Source: Limonium bicolor (taxonomy: Eukaryota; Streptophyta; Magnoliopsida; Caryophyllales; Plumbaginaceae). Taken from it: a DNA stretch of 64,000 nt. Shown one piece after another: positions 1 through 10,935 of the stretch. Positions within the stretch are counted from its first letter, which is position 1; each line of letters opens with the position of its first letter. Where the stretch lies: contig CM041783.1 of the NCBI GenBank assembly GCA_023374045.1, forward strand, positions 126,853,503 to 126,917,502, given 5' to 3'. The notes beneath the pieces were generated by a model. It worked only from the letters and a program-made list of their open reading frames with translations. It did not search any database and was not told the DNA's origin. The translations under genes and the position numbers were made by a program.

Positions 1-497
1 CCAGTCATCTTATACCTTCATCTCAACGCTTCGTTCAACTTCTGTTGACTACGCCACCCGTTGATGAACAATCATACTTGGGTGTTAATGAGTTAAGCAA
101 ACAGTGTTAACTGTCATTCATCAGTTGTTCGGCTCGACTATGCCCGCTTGTGTGGGTAGTCCTCTGAGCTTCCTTTTCCAGGGTTGTACACTTTAATCCT
201 TAGTAGGTTATAGCTTACGTTATTTCTTTTATCCTTTTCTGGGTTTTCCAACATCTTCATTGAAGAATGTTGTTATTGGTATCCTTAATGGTCACTCTGG
301 GAGTCTTATCCCGTTTTCGTTGTAAGTCGATGCTTCAACAGTTTCAACAGTATCTTATAATACATCCCTTGTATTTTATTGCTTATATAGTGTTTTTGCT
401 CGCGATACCGAGCAATCTCTTAGGTTTTCCCCTTGGAGTTTGGGATTGTGTTCTTACCGTACTGTCGGTTGTTGTTGTAGTGGGTTATACCGTGGTA

Positions 498-517
498 GCA
501 CTTGCTATGGCAAGTGC
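498..517 (-). other. Conserved internal palindrome, E1 unit a
   Basis: GCACTTGC and GCAAGTGC flank a 4-nt centre (TATG on the plus strand). It lies 874 nt downstream of the PBS in element sense. The same motif occurs in E2 (28311-28330) and E4 (40001-40020), in otherwise diverged surroundings. A role in RNA dimerisation or packaging is inference. Confidence 0.7.
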
Positions 518-1390
518 GCCATGCAGGATGGGTTATTGGTACAAGGTGCATTGGAAGTAAAACTCCCTTCTAATTTCCATGTAATTGGTAGTCCTCGGGA
601 CTCCCTCAATGATCTCTTATTTTGGATATTCGTCCATCCGGCAGTTTCCTTGTTGTTTGACAGTACTGTCATCTACCAGGGCGTTCCTCTTTCTGAGGGA
701 ACCCCTTAACATTTTCTTATGTCTTAATCCTCGCCTTTGTCTCCACACATCTTGTTGTGGTTACTAAGTAATGATTGTCCTTTAGGCACTACATCGTAGT
801 CCTATTTCAGTAAACCATTTATATGAGTTCCCGTTTCTTAGCTGGACGTTCCAGTAATCTTAATCCTCATACTCTGTATTATTTCACTGTTATTCTCCTT
901 CGGACCACTGTCCGGTACTCATGTCGTTTATCATTTCCTTATCTATTGCACCCGTAGTGCTTGCCTTATCATTGGTATGGCGGGTTATTTCGACTGCGTA
1001 GCATGTCGACCCATGTTGCCGGTAATTACCGTTCCCTTACTGATAGTATTCCTTAGGTAGCGCCTGTTCCTCTATTGCGCTCCATTAAAAACCTCCAAGT
1101 TTTCCATAACTGTTGTACAACAAATTGTTTCTCGTATTGCTTACTGTTAGCTAACTGCCAGATCGGGTTTCCCCGAGTAAGAGAAGGCTTTCTTCTCTCT
1201 GGCGTTTGTTCCACATATTCAGGGTTAGGGATGTGGAGGGCGGGCCTAGGTACTATGGATATCCGGTAAACACCGGGGAGTCCTGGCTAACGCACCTCAC
1301 ACACTATCTCTCAACCCTTAACCCGTAACTCAATCTCAACCTCAATATCTTCCTAAGTTCGGTAATTCCTTGTCTTCAGAGCGTAACTAC

Positions 1391-1402
1391 GCTCTGATAC
1401 CA
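1391..1402 (-). other. E1 primer-binding site (tRNA-Met), unit a
   Basis: On the minus strand this reads TGGTATCAGAGC, the standard plant PBS complementary to initiator tRNA-Met. It lies five bases inside the LTR end (TGTTACA then AAAAG). It fixes the element's orientation. Confidence 0.92.
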
Positions 1403-1700
1403 CTTTTTGTAACACCCAACTCAATCCAAATGTGGTCTCGCAACTTAACAGTATATATATACACTTGTCACAGCGGAATTCTTTACAATCCAGGACCTTG
1501 CCACGGTCTGACTACAGAATATACCGAACGTTAGTCTAAAAACCATAACCATTTACATAACCTTCTTACAATCCACTCACAACCTATACATCTTACTAAC
1601 TCAATTGCCATACGAGTGTACAGGCACAACTCGTAGGTCATACTTAATCCTTAACACTTGTACTCCTTCTCACTCTCGCGACGGCCGCCTCCTGATGTTC

Positions 1701-1747
1701 ACCTGTGTAGTAAAAAGAAGCCCCCGAGGGGGTCAGCACGAATGCTG
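1701..1747 (-). other. Double hairpin and acceptor-like site in E1 LTR 1
   Basis: In sense direction: a CAGCA stem with a UUCG tetraloop (1734-1747), then a five-pair C/G stem (1721-1732), then a pyrimidine-rich tract ending CAG followed by GT, with the AG at 1704-1703. E2 and E6 have the same hairpin pair in the same order before a similar CAG, with different loops. Splicing here is predicted, not shown. Equivalent AG sites: 11232-11233 and 20790-20791. Confidence 0.55.
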
Positions 1748-2007
1748 GTACGATCCTCTCATGGCCCCCAAGCTAACGTGGCTACGACGACTAATTGTCG
1801 ATAGCATGGAGGTTGATTAGATGCACAACATAATAGAAAGTGCAGTAAACAACCACTCAGATATGAACAATCAAAGTTCACGCACAATGAACGACTTACT
1901 TAATGCGTTCCCTTAATTAGAGAGTTAGTTATTTAACTCCTTAAGTAATGTTCTCTCTTAATCTTAGTCCATCCTTATCTTACCTCAATCTGATTCTTAA
2001 CTTAATC

Positions 2008-2357
2008 TTAGAAACAACCCTCCTTTAATCAGGAGTGGATGTAGCTTATCTTAATCTTAATATTACAAACCATCCTTTAAAAAGGAATGGTTGCAACTTA
2101 TCTTAACCTCACCTTAATCTTAATCTTAATAATACAAATCATCCTTTAAAAGGAATGATTGTAACTTATCTTAATCTTAACTTAATCTCAATATACAAAC
2201 CGTTCCTGGAAGGGATTGGTTGTAACTTATCTCAGTCTTAGAATACAAACCATTCTTTAAATAGAGATGGTTGTATCTTATCTCAAACCTTATCTCAATC
2301 TTATCTCAGTTCTTATCTCAATTATGTCAACCGTTCTTTTATTAGAATGGTTGTACC
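2008..2357 (-). repeat. String of six diverged hairpins in E1 LTR 1
   Basis: About six imperfect repeats, spaced about 50-80 bp, each pair a left arm such as AACCAT with a right arm such as ATGGTT. In the second clear unit the arms are AATCAT and ATGATT, a compensated change. Another unit has AACCGTTCT facing AGAATGGTT. One unit has an internal mismatch. The same string is present in LTR 2 (from about 11540) and LTR 3 (from about 21090). Confidence 0.65.
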
Positions 2358-3276
2358 TTAATCCATTGTTTATCTGTCGGGTCACGTAGCCCTAACCAAT
2401 GAGTTATCAGCTCCATTGGTTTACATAAACAATATTTATTAGAATTAGTTGGGCATTTAGGTAGATCCCACTACACCATCTCAGTATGCCTCCCTCCTAA
2501 AACAAGAAGTCCGAGGAGGTCGAGTCTATTTGTCGACTCTAGGCGACGAGTCCGAGGACAAGTCATCTTTGGAAGACGGTATTTGATAAGGATACCGACT
2601 TCCCCCAATACACATGTGCCGGTACCATTCCGGATTCCTCACTCAAGTTCAGTTAGTAATAGTCTCAAGACCATGTTTGTTGGTTAACCTCTTTCGGTTC
2701 ATATCGTCCCTCATTAGGGGGCGTTCCTTATTCTCACTCAATTTCTTACTAAACATTGGTTAGTAAGTTCTCACGGTATGTTGTGTTAGTTTTCAAACAT
2801 CACACAACAATATAATATATATGTAATATATTCCGGTTGCATGCTTTATCTTGTTTAGTGAGCACACAAAAACAAATAGCACACAAGCCGAGGGACACCT
2901 CGTTAGCAAGCAGGTCACAAGAAGAAACAACTGTACCGTTCACCGTTGGCCGTTTGGTTGCTTACTCTCTTCCGGAGTCCAAATTCCAAGTCCTAAAACA
3001 TTCATTCAGTTTTAGGTTGTTAATCACTTAACTTAATATGACTTACTTAGCTTGTTTAACTTACTTTAATTCCTTAATGATCCCACCTAACACCTCTTAG
3101 TCTTACACTTAATCTTATAAACTTAACCTTAAACTTTCAAGTTTATACTTAACTTAGCTTAATCTCTTAAGTTCTTAGGGTCTCAATCATTACTACCCTA
3201 CCAAGGCATACCTTATTCCCATTGCCATTCTTAGAATTCAAAATTTCTTTTTTTTTTTTTCTAAGTGTTAAGGGTC

Positions 3277-3543
3277 GACCGACCCACCGACCGACCCAAC
3301 CCCTGGGTCGGTCCATACAGAAACTCTTCCGTCTTTTGAAACCCATCCGACCGACCCAAAGCTAAACCGACCGACCCAAAACCCTCTGGGTCGGTCCCTT
3401 ACCGAAACATTTTCCTTCATTAAATCTTGCCCGACCGACCCACCGACCGACCCATCCTTATGGGTCGGTCTATTGCCGAAACATTTCTGCTGGGTTAGCA
3501 AGGTCCGACCGACCCAGAACTGGGTCGGACCCTGGGTCGGTCC
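3277..3543 (-). repeat. GACCGACC/GGTCGGTC hairpin array, E1 LTR 1
   Basis: Clusters of GACCGACCC face GGGTCGGTC, giving about five strong potential hairpins with spacers such as TTACCGAAACATTT. It is next to a poly-T run of variable length. Equivalent arrays lie at 12797-13067 and 22361-22628. E2 carries a related array with a different stem (CCGACCTTG/CAAGGTCGG). Confidence 0.8.
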
Positions 3544-5160
3544 ACTACAGACCTTCTCTTAAATTGCTCTTCATCCAAACTCTTCCACAAGTGTTCTAAC
3601 AGGTCCAACATCATCTTGGCACCTTAAACCCACCTTATAACCTCCTTAAATACCTTAAATCATCCACCAAAATCCACCTTAGTCATTATGCATTTTCCTT
3701 GTAATAATGCTACTTGTAATGTTTTCCTCTAGGTTTCTAGGTGGTGGTTCATACTTAATGTAACCACTATGCCAAATGTTTCCCTCATCACTATAACATC
3801 CTCTCCCAAGCATCTTCCACCATCTAAAACTCTTTTATGCGTTTACTTAAAGTTCCTTCATAAGCTTAAGCTTCCACCCACCAACTCCTTATTTCCTTCC
3901 TAGATGTTTACCAACATTTGCCTAAGTTCTAAATACTCAATTACATTCTCTTGATTCCTAAATCCCCCAAGGTAATGCCTAAGTCATTACCACTCATTCC
4001 AACACTTTATCTTACCCCTCTTCATCAAGACAATCTCTAAAACTTCCTAATACTTCCTTATTCATTAATTCCCTTTAGGACATATCTTAATCACCTTAAG
4101 CATTACACTTCTCCTTAACTCATACACAAGCCTTACATTCCTCATCTCATGATTTGTGGTGTGTTCAAAAACCTCACCAATCCTCCAATTCCTCTAGACA
4201 TCTCTAGTCATTCTAAACCTCAAGAACTCCTTAGTTAACTCATTTCCACCCATTTCCTTTCATGCTCCCTAGTAAACCCTAGGGCATATTAGCTCACCAC
4301 TACCACTTAAACCTTGTTTTCTACTCAAATTTCGCCATAGCTCCTCTAGTATCTCATCATTCCCAAACACATTATTTTCCTCATCCAATCACTCATTCTT
4401 AATAACTCAATGTAGTGCAATAATCTTAAATTGCATAGCACTAAGGCTCTTAAATGACATGGCTCTTAGGCCCTTAAATGACTTAAACTTAAACACTGAA
4501 TTTCCCACATTATAAGCTTTCAACCTGCAAATACACTCATCAATCTCATAGTAGTTATAATGCTCTTAAAATCCACCTTAACTATATTACTAACTATTCT
4601 CATTAGCTCCTTAATCACAAGTTCATAAGCTTGTTTAAGTTCTTTTTCCTTAGGTTATATAACCCAATACCAATGTAAGCTCTAAGCCACATTGGTATTT
4701 ATCTAAAACTCATTCCTTAATCTTAAACCACCATTAGGTAAGCATTTTACCTTGTTTTCTCAAGCTTATCTTAACTTCCTCCTTAGACCTTCTTCTTGAA
4801 TGAATATCGGCCACCACTCAAACTTTCCTTGCCAATGTTCTAATCAATAACCAATGACTCATATGAGCACTAAACAATACACTAACCTTAAGGAGTAAAC
4901 CCTAGGTTAAAATGTGTTCTAAGGTATTAAACTGAATGTTTTACCTTGGATTCTCAAAGCAAGCTTGGATATGAATTAAGTAGGACCTCCTCTAGCCCTT
5001 GGAGAATAGAATCAAGCTAGAACAATGGATAAAAATGAATCCCCATGAGTAGTAATTTTCGGTAATGTGTAGAAATGGTGGAAACATGGTTTTTTCTTAC
5101 ATTTTCTTACCTTAAGAGAATGGAGAAGCTAATGAGCTCTTCAAACTTGATTTTCCCCCA

Positions 5161-5178
5161 TCAATGGAGTTTTCTCAT
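5161..5178 (-). other. Five-codon upstream ORF in E1 LTR leader
   Basis: ATG-AGA-AAA-CTC-CAT-TGA in a good start context (GTGCCATG), about 50 nt before the first donor-like site. LTR 2 has the same frame at 14690-14707. E2 has ATG-GAG-ATT-CAC-CAT-TGA at the equivalent place (33488-33505). A one-base deletion breaks it in LTR 3. A translational role is inference. Confidence 0.45.
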
Positions 5179-5400
5179 GGCACCAAAATGGAGCTTTGAA
5201 AGATTTGAAAAGATAGGAAGATAGGTCTTGGCCTAACTAAGAGAATCTACACTTAGTTTTTGATTTGGAGCAAAGATGAACACTTGTGCATTTGAAGGTG
5301 GAGCACCCATGGAAGAAGCTCTCTCGGTTTGGAGCAAGGAAGAGAAGAAACGTGGAAGGAAGAGAAATGAAGAGAGAGAGGAAGAGGTGGCTAATATGTA

Positions 5401-5490
5401 TTTTGCTTTAATAAAGCAAATAGTAACTTTTTACTTACTCTTCTTCCTTTCTTATTTGACTACTTATGGTGACTCATGTGGTGACTCCCC
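5401..5490 (-). promoter_or_regulatory. Putative E1 LTR promoter: GCN4-like site and TATA-like hairpin
   Basis: TGACTCA on the plus strand (5470-5476, the bZIP/GCN4 core) lies about 50 bp upstream, in LTR sense, of a hairpin with arms ATTTGCTTT/AAAGCAAAT (5401-5421) around a TTTATTAAA core. A pyrimidine-rich stretch follows, as expected of a transcript leader. E2 has the same order with arms ATTTACTT/AAGTAAAT. Equivalent hairpins: 14938-14958 and 24511-24531. No start site is proven. Confidence 0.5.
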
Positions 5491-5738
5491 ACTTAAAAAC
5501 CGGCCACCCTTAATATAGGCAACATGGTCTTTGTTGACCAATTAATTGACTTATATTGATTAAAACTTAAACTAGTCACTAAATAGTTACTATTCACTAA
5601 TCAAGGCACATAATCGGGAAATTTTTGATTTCCCATTGATTTAGACCTCCTAATGTGATACTAATTAGTACACATGTTGATTAAAGAGTAATGATGGACA
5701 TTTAGCCACTCAAAACTCAATTCTAAGACAATTTCTCA

Positions 5739-5772
5739 AAAATGTGCTTTAAGAATTCTTAAAGCACATTTT
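5739..5772. repeat. Perfect 34-nt palindrome near E1 LTR 1 start
   Basis: Two 17-nt arms (AAAATGTGCTTTAAGAA and its complement) meet at an EcoRI-like GAATTC centre. Identical copies occur at 15283-15316 and 24856-24889. E2 has an interrupted version from about 32881, and E4 a weaker one near 58220. It lies in the upstream (U3) part of the LTR. Confidence 0.85.
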
Positions 5773-6037
5773 GTGTTTTAACTTGTTTTCAAGCTTGGTT
5801 TTCTTTGCTAATTGATTTAAAATGACCATTAGGATATTACTAAGGTCTTATCATGATATTTGGGTACTCACCCAAGTCTCTCCAAGCTTAGAGCACGTTT
5901 TTGCCCTGATTGCCTTTAAGGCACTTTCTTATGTTTTCCTTGGTTTAAATTGTCTACCAATCTTTCTAAGGCATATTTTAGCCTTACTACATCATGATTT
6001 GATGTTTACTTAGCATACTTAGGTTTGGGGTATTTCA

Positions 6038-6054
6038 ATCTACCCCCCTTAAAA
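6038..6054 (-). other. E1 polypurine tract, unit b
   Basis: On the minus strand TTTTAAGGGGGGTAGAT directly precedes LTR 1 (TGAAATACC...). This is the expected plus-strand primer of a reverse-transcribing element. Confidence 0.88.
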
Positions 6055-7814
6055 GAACTTTGTCCCCAAAGTTCCCATGCATCTTATCTTATTAGAATAC
6101 ATGCTTACCTCATTCCTTAGATCATATAGATCATACTTATGTATACTTAATCTCATTGGATCCTTAAGTCCACCATATGCATTCTTAAATATCACACAAC
6201 ATGCTTAAGCATGTGTAGCACTCAAAATTCCTTTTGTTCCTTTTGATGATTAAACATTCACATAACTTCCAACGTATTCTCCCATGTCACCGGTCCGTAG
6301 ACAATGGCTCATTCGTCCTCGTCACCATGGCTAGAATACAAAACACGCTGCTCTCCCCATGTCACCGGTCCGAAGACAAAGGCTCGTGCGTCCTCGACTT
6401 CATGGGCGAGACTCAGTAAAAAGGTAATCCTTTTTACGAGGTCATGTGAGGAATAATTCCTCTAATTAAAAATACAAGCACTCCAATTTCATTTTTATCC
6501 TAAGGCCTCTATCCTTAGTGTGATTTATTGTGACCACTGGTAGGGAGTTTCAGGAATAATCCTACCCTGATGTGATCAGCATCAGTGTAGAACCATCCTT
6601 CCACTCCAATTTGTGTTCGGTTTCCCTTGATCCCTAGAAAATCAAGTTCCACCTCCCACGTCATTTTCAAACATCAGTTAATTCACTCATGTCCAATTTT
6701 TATCTTTTTAGTTCTTCTAATCATAATACATCTCCAAAGTGTGGACTCAGTCCATCAAACATTCCCAATTCATCTCTTAGTAATACCTCCAGACTTAAAT
6801 TCCTACTAAATTCCATATCAGTCTCATACCACATAGCATTACTATATCCTTCCTCATGCTCATATCAAATAATATCTCATAGTGTTATCTTATTCTTATT
6901 CACACATAGTCTCATATCGACTTATACCTCATATATTCCTTATTCCTTAAGTCTCCTTAATCCTCTTCCTTAATTCTCTTAACTTGTACTCACACCGGAG
7001 TTAACAAGATAGGTACTTAATATGTATGGTATTCACATCTTCTGTGTGCAATAACCATGATTTATCTTAAAATGTTTATGTAAAACATATTCTCAAATTA
7101 TTTTGTGCTATGCACATCGTAGTTTATGTACTCAGTACACAACATACGCTAAGCGGTTTTCGCTCTACCCCCCTTAAAATGGATTACGCCCACGTAATCA
7201 GCATTATATGATCTTTGAACATAAGTTCAAGATGTCTAATTCTCACCAAGCATTCTAGCTTCCACGTCATCTATCTTACTTATAATTCGATCAGAATGAC
7301 TTAGTCTCTGTATCGAGGATTCTTAACGGTACTTATACCGTATTCTTAACTTAGTTTGGCTAATCTCAAAGTAGTGATCTGCTAGCTTCCGCTGCGCGAC
7401 TCTGATAATCTTAGGCTTAATTGTCTCAATGGACACGTGTTATCTTTATATATACACGCCTTAATGAGTTGTAACTCGTCTATCCATTCTTCTTGAAGAT
7501 CTTCGCTCGTAATCGTATGGTTTTCTCGAATGTCTAAAGTGTTATCTCCCTCCCGAACCTACCTTTGGTCTGAGGATGATTCTTATCCTGAAACTTACTG
7601 TTTAGTGCATGAATGCGCTTACAGTCTTAATCCCTTACATCTTAAGACATGTCCTATGTCTATACTTAACAATCCGTTCTTCTCGCACTTCATAGTCCTT
7701 AATTATCTGGTTCTCTGATTCCCTTGCGTGACTGGGTCAACTGAATTCTTCTCTTCAACTGTTTTGTGGTAGTAGCTGCTCTTATCTGATCTTGCGTCGT
7801 GTCCGTGGTACGGA

Positions 7815-7990
7815 GTCGACTACTTCCCGTGTTCCTTACACCACTCGTTCACATGCATGGGGTACCTTACTGGGACATACTACTTACCCAACTAACTCAT
7901 AAATGAGCGTGTCGGGCCTGCAAGCCCCGTGGGGTTCGTCCCACGTCTCGTTTTAGTAAACTCATGGTGTCCATCACACGTTAGCTATGC
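7815..7990 (-). ncRNA. Conserved structured block, E1 unit b
   Basis: In element sense this matches E2 28728-28890 and E4 39205-39370 over about 150 nt, including GGTACCCCA, GGGTAAGTAGTA and GTGGGACGA. The central hairpin keeps its CCCC/GGGG inner stem, but four bases of the outer 3' arm are missing compared with unit c at 17469-17491. It is the strongest conservation in the interior and is not coding. Whether it forms a separate RNA or a cis signal in the genome RNA is unknown. Confidence 0.6.
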
Positions 7991-10029
7991 TAATATGAAG
8001 TATCTGTTGTCGATCTCCTCTTTCATTGTTCCATAATAACATTCATTGTTCTTCTTGATGTTAATCAAGGAAAATCCATTTACTGCGTTCTTGGGTATGG
8101 TATACTCCAGCTCCTTTCTGTATTCCGTCGTGATTCGGTCTCTTAATAATTGAGGTCTCTTCGTAGAGCCTCTTATCTTTGTCCTCATATTTATGCTACT
8201 AGGAATGCACTTCCAGTTCCTTAAGGAATGGGTAGTGTGCTTCCTGTAAAATCTTACCTAACCAGGTCCAGACTACTGGCATCAATGCACAGTTCGTCTA
8301 CCATCTTATTTTCTTACTTATGTTGGTCTTAACTCATAAATCAAATTGCCTCAGTGTCAATATTTGACGGCTCATACATAATGGTCACCTTACCGCGCAC
8401 CATGACTTAATCCACTTATCTAACTATTGTACTTACGACCACTACTACCGTGGTAGTTGGCCTTTACCATGTTGCCCATTAATGGTGCAACCTCTTACTC
8501 ACTTATTCTAATGTCTTAACTTATACTCAATCCCTTCTTGGTGTAAACACACTGGGAGTTCTCTCATTCCGGTGTATGGCGGTTGCCGTACGGTGTTGTA
8601 AAATAGTTAACTCTTGATATGAAGATGTTATGCTCCAATCTCAGATTCGTAAGTAGGCTAATCTCTTTCACTTTCTTTTATCCTTAGTGATGTTATCTAC
8701 CATGTAATCTAACTGATTACTGAAGAAGTCATCCACTGATTCACAAGCTCTTCTGAGCATTGCTTAACTGACGTGCCATAACGTGCAGTCACAATGTTTA
8801 CCTCTGACAATCATTAATTCTTACATCCTGGGTGTTGGATATGAGATCTATCGGTGCGACCTTCCTTATTACTCAAGTGTATCTGGTATGTTCTAAGGTA
8901 ATCTCAAGGCTCATGGTTTCCATTTTCTAATTAAAGTGTATTTCATCTCTAATAAGTGAAAGCCCTTTTTGTGAGGGGTTCATTCCCACTCTTGGCCTCA
9001 CAACAAGGAGAGGTATCCCCACCCTAAAAGGCATGGTTCGTTCTCCGCTCCTGTCCTTAGCATTAACTCAATATTCTCATTGGTACCCTTTCTTGGTATT
9101 ATTTTTCCCCAATCTAAATTATAGGTTTGGTAACCGTTCATATCTACGCATTGTAGTTCCTCATGGCTTAAATAAGCTCTCTTATACTTACTGCGCCTCG
9201 GGCTCTGATGTGGTTAACATCCTTGGCTCGTAGGCTCCCAATGCTTAATGTCTCAGTTCATTATTTGGTACTCTTACTCATCTGCAGGTCTTCCTTATGA
9301 GATTGTGGTTCTGGAACTTCATCCACCGTTAGGTTACATACTAAATGTAGTATCGGGTTTCATGGTAAGTTGCTGTATCCTGCTTCCGGCTATGGAAGTT
9401 GTTCAGGTGTTCTGAGGTTACTTAATGTCTTTGACAATGCTGTCATTTTATTAGACTTATGTCTTTTAATAGTCAAAGTTAGGTTCGCATTAGGCGTTTG
9501 CCTTAAGGTGTTCAAGTTGGATATCATCCAGTCATCTTATACCTTCATCTCAGCGCTTCGTTCAACTTCTGTTGACTACGCCACCCGTTGATGAACAATC
9601 ATACTTGGGTGTTAATGAGTTAAACAAACAGTGTTAACTGTCATTCATCAGTTGTTCGGCTCGACTATGCCCGCTTTGTGGGGTAGTCCTCTGAGCTTTC
9701 CTTTTCCAGGGTTGTACGACTTTAATTCTTAGTAGGTTATAGCTTACGTTTATTTCTTTTATCCTTATTTTCTGGGTTTTCCAACATCTTCATTGAAGAA
9801 TGTTGTTATTGGTATCCTTAATGGTCACTTTGGGAGTCTTATCCCGTTTCATTGTAAGTCGATGCTTCAACAGTTTCAACAGTATCTTATAATACATCCC
9901 TTGTATTTTATTGCTTATATAGTGTTTTTGCTCGCGATACCGAGCAATCTCTTAGGTTTTCCCCTTGGAGTTTGGGATTGTGTTCTTACCGTACTGTCGG
10001 TTGTTGTTGTAGTGGGTTATACCGTGGTA

Positions 10030-10049
10030 GCACTTGCTATGGCAAGTGC
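10030..10049 (-). other. Conserved internal palindrome, E1 unit b
   Basis: Same GCACTTGC-N4-GCAAGTGC element as at 498-517, 872 nt downstream of its PBS in element sense. Confidence 0.7.
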
Positions 10050-10920
10050 GCCATGCAGGATGGGTTATTGGTACAAGGTGCATTGGAAGTAAAACTCCCT
10101 TCTAATTTCCATGTAATTGGTAGTCCTCGGGACTCCCTCAATGATCTCTTATTTTGGATATTCGTCCATCCGGCAGTTTCCTTGTTGTTTGACAGTACTG
10201 TCATCTACCAGGGCGTTCCTCTTCTGAGGGAACCCCTTAACATTTTCTTATGTCTTAATCCTCGCCTTTGTCTCCACACATCTTGTTGTGGTTACTAAGT
10301 AATGATTGTCCTTTAGGCACTACATCGTAGTCCTATTTCAGTAAACCATTTATATGAGTTCCCGTTTCTTAGCTGGACGTTCCAGTAATCTTAATCCTCA
10401 TACTCTGTATTATTTCACTGTTATTCTCCTTCGGACCACTGTCCGGTACTCATGTCGTTTATCATTTCCTTATCTATTGCACCCGTAGTGCTTGCCTTAT
10501 CATTGGTATGGCGGGTTATTTCGACTGCGTAGCATGTCGACCCATGTTGCCGGTAATTACCGTTCCCTTACTGATAGTATTCCTTAGGTAGCGCCTGTTC
10601 CTCTATTGCGCTCCATTAAAAACCTCCAAGTTTTCCATAACTGTTGTACAACAAATTGTTTCTCGTATTGCTTACTGTTAGCTAACTGCCAGATCGGGTT
10701 TCCCCGAGTAAGAGAAGGCTTTCTTCTCTCTGGCGTTTGTTCCACATATTCAGGGTTAGGGATGTGGAGGGCGGGCCTAGGTACTATGGATATCCGGTAA
10801 ACACCGGGGAGTCCTGGCTAACGCACCTCACACACTATCTCTCAACCCTTAACCCGTAACTCAATCTCAACCTCATATCTTCCTAAGTTCGGTAATTCCT
10901 TGTCTTCAGAGCGTAACTAC

Positions 10921-10932
10921 GCTCTGATACCC
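10921..10932 (-). other. E1 degenerate PBS, unit b
   Basis: The plus strand reads GCTCTGATAC followed by CC in place of the CA and the T run seen in units a and c. The junction is shortened here, either by mutation or by a sequencing error. The first ten bases remain complementary to initiator tRNA-Met. Confidence 0.75.
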
Positions 10933-10935
10933 TTT

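Larger units (their letters stand above)
1..1407 (-). mobile_element. E1 partial internal domain (PBS-proximal part)
   Basis: This is the PBS-proximal end of a third internal domain, cut by the window edge. It matches 9528-10935 and 19081-20492 with few substitutions but several one-base indels. Small open frames here (such as a hydrophobic frame repeated in the other units) show no known domain and shift between copies, so I treat the region as non-coding. It holds the conserved palindrome at 498-517. Confidence 0.85.
1408..6037 (-). repeat. E1 LTR 1 (4630 bp)
   Basis: The LTR begins TGAAATACCCC and ends GGGTGTTACA on the minus strand, bordered by the PBS and PPT. In sense order it contains: a 34-nt palindrome (5739-5772), GCN4-like TGAGTCA (5470-5476), a hairpin with TATA-like core (5401-5421), a pyrimidine-rich leader, a five-codon uORF (5161-5178), donor-like GT sites at 5109-5110, 4943-4944 and 4749-4750, a GACCGACC hairpin array (3277-3543), a string of small hairpins (2008-2357), a double hairpin (1721-1747) and an acceptor-like AG (1703-1704). 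The remainder, 3545-4740, is pyrimidine-rich on the plus strand with no gene. Confidence 0.9.
6038..10935 (-). mobile_element. E1 internal domain b (4898 bp, non-coding)
   Basis: Complete internal domain between LTR 1 and LTR 2. Short frames only (99 residues at most), none with a gag or pol motif. Contents: PPT (6038-6054); two direct CACCGGTCCGNAGACAA-type repeats at about 6288 and 6362, each paired with CGTCCTCG; the conserved structured block (7815-7990); and the palindrome (10030-10049). I see nothing else recognisable in 8190-9990. Confidence 0.85.

Noticed and set aside
1713..1732. Bacterial-style rho-independent terminator (C5/G5 stem then T run)
   Set aside because: The context is a plant LTR; the stem belongs to the double hairpin before a splice-acceptor-like site.
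1605..1820. 71-residue frame in E1 LTRs (also 11134-11349)
   Set aside because: On the antisense strand of the LTR, spanning the double hairpin; lost in LTR 3 by indels and without homology.
3268..3501. Gly/Val-rich frame in the E1 GACC array (also 12761-13024 and 22354-22587)
   Set aside because: Low-complexity translation of GGTCGGTC repeats, altered by indels between copies.
9793..10092. 99-residue hydrophobic frame repeated in each E1 unit (also 267-560 and 19346-19645)
   Set aside because: Repeated only because the unit is repeated; its N-terminus shifts in unit a, it overlaps the palindrome, and E2/E4 have no matching protein.
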